Position numbers and translations under genes: made by a program
Notes under the pieces: generated by a model
Told to the model about the DNA's origin: nothing
The model's database searches: none
What the model saw: the letters and a program-made list of their open reading frames with translations, nothing else
From: Bacillus massilioanorexius
GTDB taxonomy: Bacteria > Bacillota > Bacilli > Bacillales > DSM-1321
Length of the DNA stretch: 64,000 nt
Direction of reading: 5' to 3'
Assembly (NCBI RefSeq): GCF_902374955.1
Contig: NZ_CABKRX010000102.1
Span: forward strand, 79,687 to 143,686
Part shown: in pieces, positions 63,925 to 64,000 of the stretch
Position numbering within the stretch: the first letter of the stretch is position 1
Layout: each line of letters opens with the position of its first letter

Positions 63925-64000
63925 ATCCTAAGTGTTTTTGATATGTGTTTCTGAACACAATACACGTTGCGTGCTAAGTAAAATAACAAACAAAAGAGGC

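Overview
The window is low-GC Bacillus-type chromosomal DNA. Evidence: strong GGAGG ribosome-binding sites, frequent TTG and GTG starts, a Yuk/Yue (ESX-like, T7SSb) secretion operon, a citR-citA-like pair, a Fur-box promoter, and copies of an approximately 100-bp GC-rich dispersed repeat that I remember from Bacillaceae genomes. No rRNA, tRNA or CRISPR array was seen. The genus cannot be named from this alone.

Layout: (1) 1-4147, end of a sugar ABC transporter, then nanE, a ROK kinase and an RpiR regulator: amino-sugar (sialic acid / N-acetylmannosamine) use. (2) 4432-7773, an AraC-type regulator divergent from a DUF485 protein and an SSS acetate/organic-acid symporter. (3) 8374-18375, complete T7SSb operon: EsxA/YukE, YukD/EsaB, YukC/EssB, EssC, YueB/EsaA and an EssA-like protein, with a hairpin after esxA and an unusual 326-bp leader before essC. 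(4) 18567-33600, the cargo region: DUF5082 and DUF5344 partners, one intact LXG toxin with an Imm11-like immunity gene, then a row of incomplete or broken LXG toxin cassettes, each still followed by an intact SUKH (SMI1/KNR4) immunity gene. This region also holds an XRE repressor divergent from a serine recombinase and an IS110 element with a likely bridge RNA. (5) 33718-40610, a lipoprotein, WYL regulator, GyrI-like protein, LysR/citrate synthase pair, frameshifted methyltransferase, EamA and TauE transporters. (6) 40804-44946, a Fur-controlled operon with two exporter-type ABC half-transporters. (7) 45068-51638, GNAT, enolase-superfamily epimerase/racemase, regulator, NhaC antiporter and M20 amidohydrolase, probably an N-acyl amino acid or dipeptide pathway. 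(8) 52242-64000, a PH-domain protein followed by a defence-like island: DUF6361 / PLD nuclease / SNF2 helicase operon, stand-alone DnaA domain-I proteins (one dead), and a MazG-like pyrophosphohydrolase overlapping a PLD-helicase fusion.

The most striking observations: two LXG toxin genes are frameshifted by exact short tandem duplications (17 bp at 29369-29402 and 14 bp at 32056-32083). Removing one copy restores a continuous reading frame in the first; in the second an additional 1-nt deletion must also be repaired. A methyltransferase gene carries the same kind of lesion (AATT twice at 38105-38112). The toxin cassettes share linker DNA, including a 267-bp nearly identical block, and are mosaics of one another, as expected if toxin tips are swapped by recombination while immunity genes are kept. 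The DUF6361-PLD-SNF2 operon and the free DnaA domain-I protein are the best candidates for poorly described biology.
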